A stretch of 21,793 nucleotides of DNA from an uncultured Oscillospiraceae bacterium (lineage in GTDB: Bacteria > Bacillota > Clostridia > Oscillospirales > Oscillospiraceae), in NCBI GenBank assembly GCA_902497145.1, contig CABVDR010000043.1, forward strand, positions 1-21,793, read 5' to 3'. A program made the position numbers and the translations under genes. Shown piece after piece: positions 20,917 through 21,793 of the stretch. How positions within the stretch are numbered: position 1 is the first letter of the stretch; the number at the start of each line of letters is the position of its first letter. A model generated the notes under the pieces. That model was given only the letters and a program-made list of their open reading frames with translations, was not told where the DNA came from and searched no databases.

Positions 20917-21793
20917 TCATTTCTGCACGCTGTTCTCTTTTGCACCCTCTCCGCCTTGTTCCAGGCGGCGCTTGAGGGTAAAGCGGGTACATCCCAGCAG
21001 CTGGGCTGCCCGGCTGCTGTTCCCGCCGGCCAGCTCCATGGCCCGGTCAATGTAGGTGCGCTCAAAGGCGTCCACCTCTTTTTTCAGGTCAATATTTCCC
21101 TGTTTCAGGTCCTTCATAGGATAGCTCAGGCCAATTTCCCTCTTGGGCTCCTCCCGCCGCGGCTCCAGACCTGTCTCTTCTCCAGTGAGGATATCACCCT
21201 GACTGAACAGGACACACCGCTCCATAACATTGCGCAGCTCCCGCACGTTGCCCTTCCAGTAGTAGCGCTCCATCTCCTGCAAGAAGGCAGGATCAATGTC
21301 CTTCAGGTGCTTGTTGAACTTGCGGTTAAAGTGTTCCAGGTAAAACCGGGCCAGCACGGGGATGTCCTCCCGCCGCTCCCGCAGAGGGGGGATGCGGATC
21401 TGCATCACATTCAGGCGGTAAAACAAATCCTCCCGGAAGGTCCCTTTTTCCACCTCTTCCTCCAGGTCCCGGTTGGTGGCGGCAATGATGCGCACATTCA
21501 CTTCCACATCCCGCAGACCGCCCACCCGCTTGAACCGCCGGTCCTCCAAAAAGGTGAGCAGCTTGGACTGCATGGACAAAGGCAGTTCACCGATCTCATC
21601 GAGAAAGACGGTCCCCCCGTCGGCCAGCTCCATCAGGCCCTTTTTGGCCTTGTTGGCCCCGGTGAAGGCTCCCTTCTCATAGCCAAAGAGCTCCGACTCC
21701 AGCAGGGTTTCAGGGATGGCCCCGCAGTTGATTTTTACCAGCGGGGTGTCCCGGCGGGGACTGCTGTCGTGGATGGCGTTGACCACCACCCCC
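20917..21793 (-). CDS. Sigma-54-dependent Fis-type transcriptional activator (partial, N-terminus off window)
   Basis: Bacterial enhancer-binding protein; only the C-terminal 292 or so codons are in view. The AAA+ domain includes INCGAIPETLLESELFGYEKGAFTGA with the GAFTGA loop that contacts sigma-54, the Walker B GGTVFLDEIGELP, VRIIAATNRDLEEEV and FREDLFYRLNVMQIRIPPLRERREDIP with its arginine fingers. YYWKGNVRELRNVMERCV follows. The Walker A segment and any sensor domain lie beyond the right edge. A Fis-type helix-turn-helix closes the protein (AMELAGGNSSRAAQLLGCTRFTLKRRL). It is on the same strand and directly upstream of the sigma-54 promoter of the 5-oxoprolinase operon, so it is the likely activator of those genes. 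Bacillus instead uses the IclR-type KipR at this locus. Confidence 0.93.
   Translation of the reverse strand, partial: GVVVNAIHDSSPRRDTPLVKINCGAIPETLLESELFGYEKGAFTGANKAKKGLMELADGGTVFLDEIGELPLSMQSKLLTFLEDRRFKRVGGLRDVEVNVRIIAATNRDLEEEVEKGTFREDLFYRLNVMQIRIPPLRERREDIPVLARFYLEHFNRKFNKHLKDIDPAFLQEMERYYWKGNVRELRNVMERCVLFSQGDILTGEETGLEPRREEPKREIGLSYPMKDLKQGNIDLKKEVDAFERTYIDRAMELAGGNSSRAAQLLGCTRFTLKRRLEQGGEGAKENSVQK

Noticed and set aside
1..21793. CRISPR arrays, tRNA/rRNA genes, phage or defence systems
   Set aside because: No regularly spaced repeats, cloverleaf genes, integrases or defence-type proteins were seen on reading both strands.

Overview
The window looks like a chromosomal segment of a GC-rich anaerobic member of the Clostridia (Firmicutes), in the Oscillospiraceae/Flavonifractor style. 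This is judged from strong AGGAGG-type ribosome binding sites, sigma-A promoters in AT-rich gaps, a lipoprotein-type solute-binding protein, and a Bacillus-like ycsFGI-kipIA gene order. No genus can be assigned from sequence alone. There are no tRNA, rRNA, phage, CRISPR or intact mobile genes. Almost every gene deals with uptake or breakdown of amino acids and peptides, which suggests an amino-acid-fermenting organism.

Region 1 (1-3892, minus strand) is an apparent operon: a YheO/DauR-type PAS-HTH regulator, an ornithine-cyclodeaminase/mu-crystallin-family enzyme, a family-5 peptide-binding lipoprotein and a DppB-type permease that runs off the left edge. It has a textbook sigma-A promoter overlapped by two 12-bp direct repeats 22 bp apart, a likely autoregulatory operator.

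Region 2 (3985-10757) holds a glutamate:Na+ symporter (GltS), peptidase T and a PepV-like dipeptidase on the minus strand. Divergent from them are a second peptidase T and a LysR regulator on the plus strand. Three M20 peptidases beside a glutamate carrier suggest a peptide/glutamate scavenging module.

Region 3 (10758-15910) begins with a 592-bp non-coding stretch carrying a possible decayed transposase fragment and a terminator. A plus-strand unit follows: RraA-like aldolase/decarboxylase, class I aminotransferase and NhaC-type antiporter. A separately promoted RpiR/SIS regulator comes next. Transamination followed by aldol cleavage or decarboxylation of the resulting 2-oxo acid is the simplest reading.

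Region 4 (15870-21793, minus strand) is a 5-oxoprolinase operon in the Bacillus ycsF-ycsG-kipI-kipA gene set: pxpA, NRAMP-like transporter, pxpB, pxpC and a DUF1445 putative hydro-lyase (ycsI-like). The last is split by a one-base frameshift in a run of seven C. Upstream lies a partial sigma-54 enhancer-binding protein with its own terminator, then a near-consensus -24/-12 promoter in front of pxpA. This implies sigma-54 activation of 5-oxoproline use, which I regard as the most interesting regulatory feature here.
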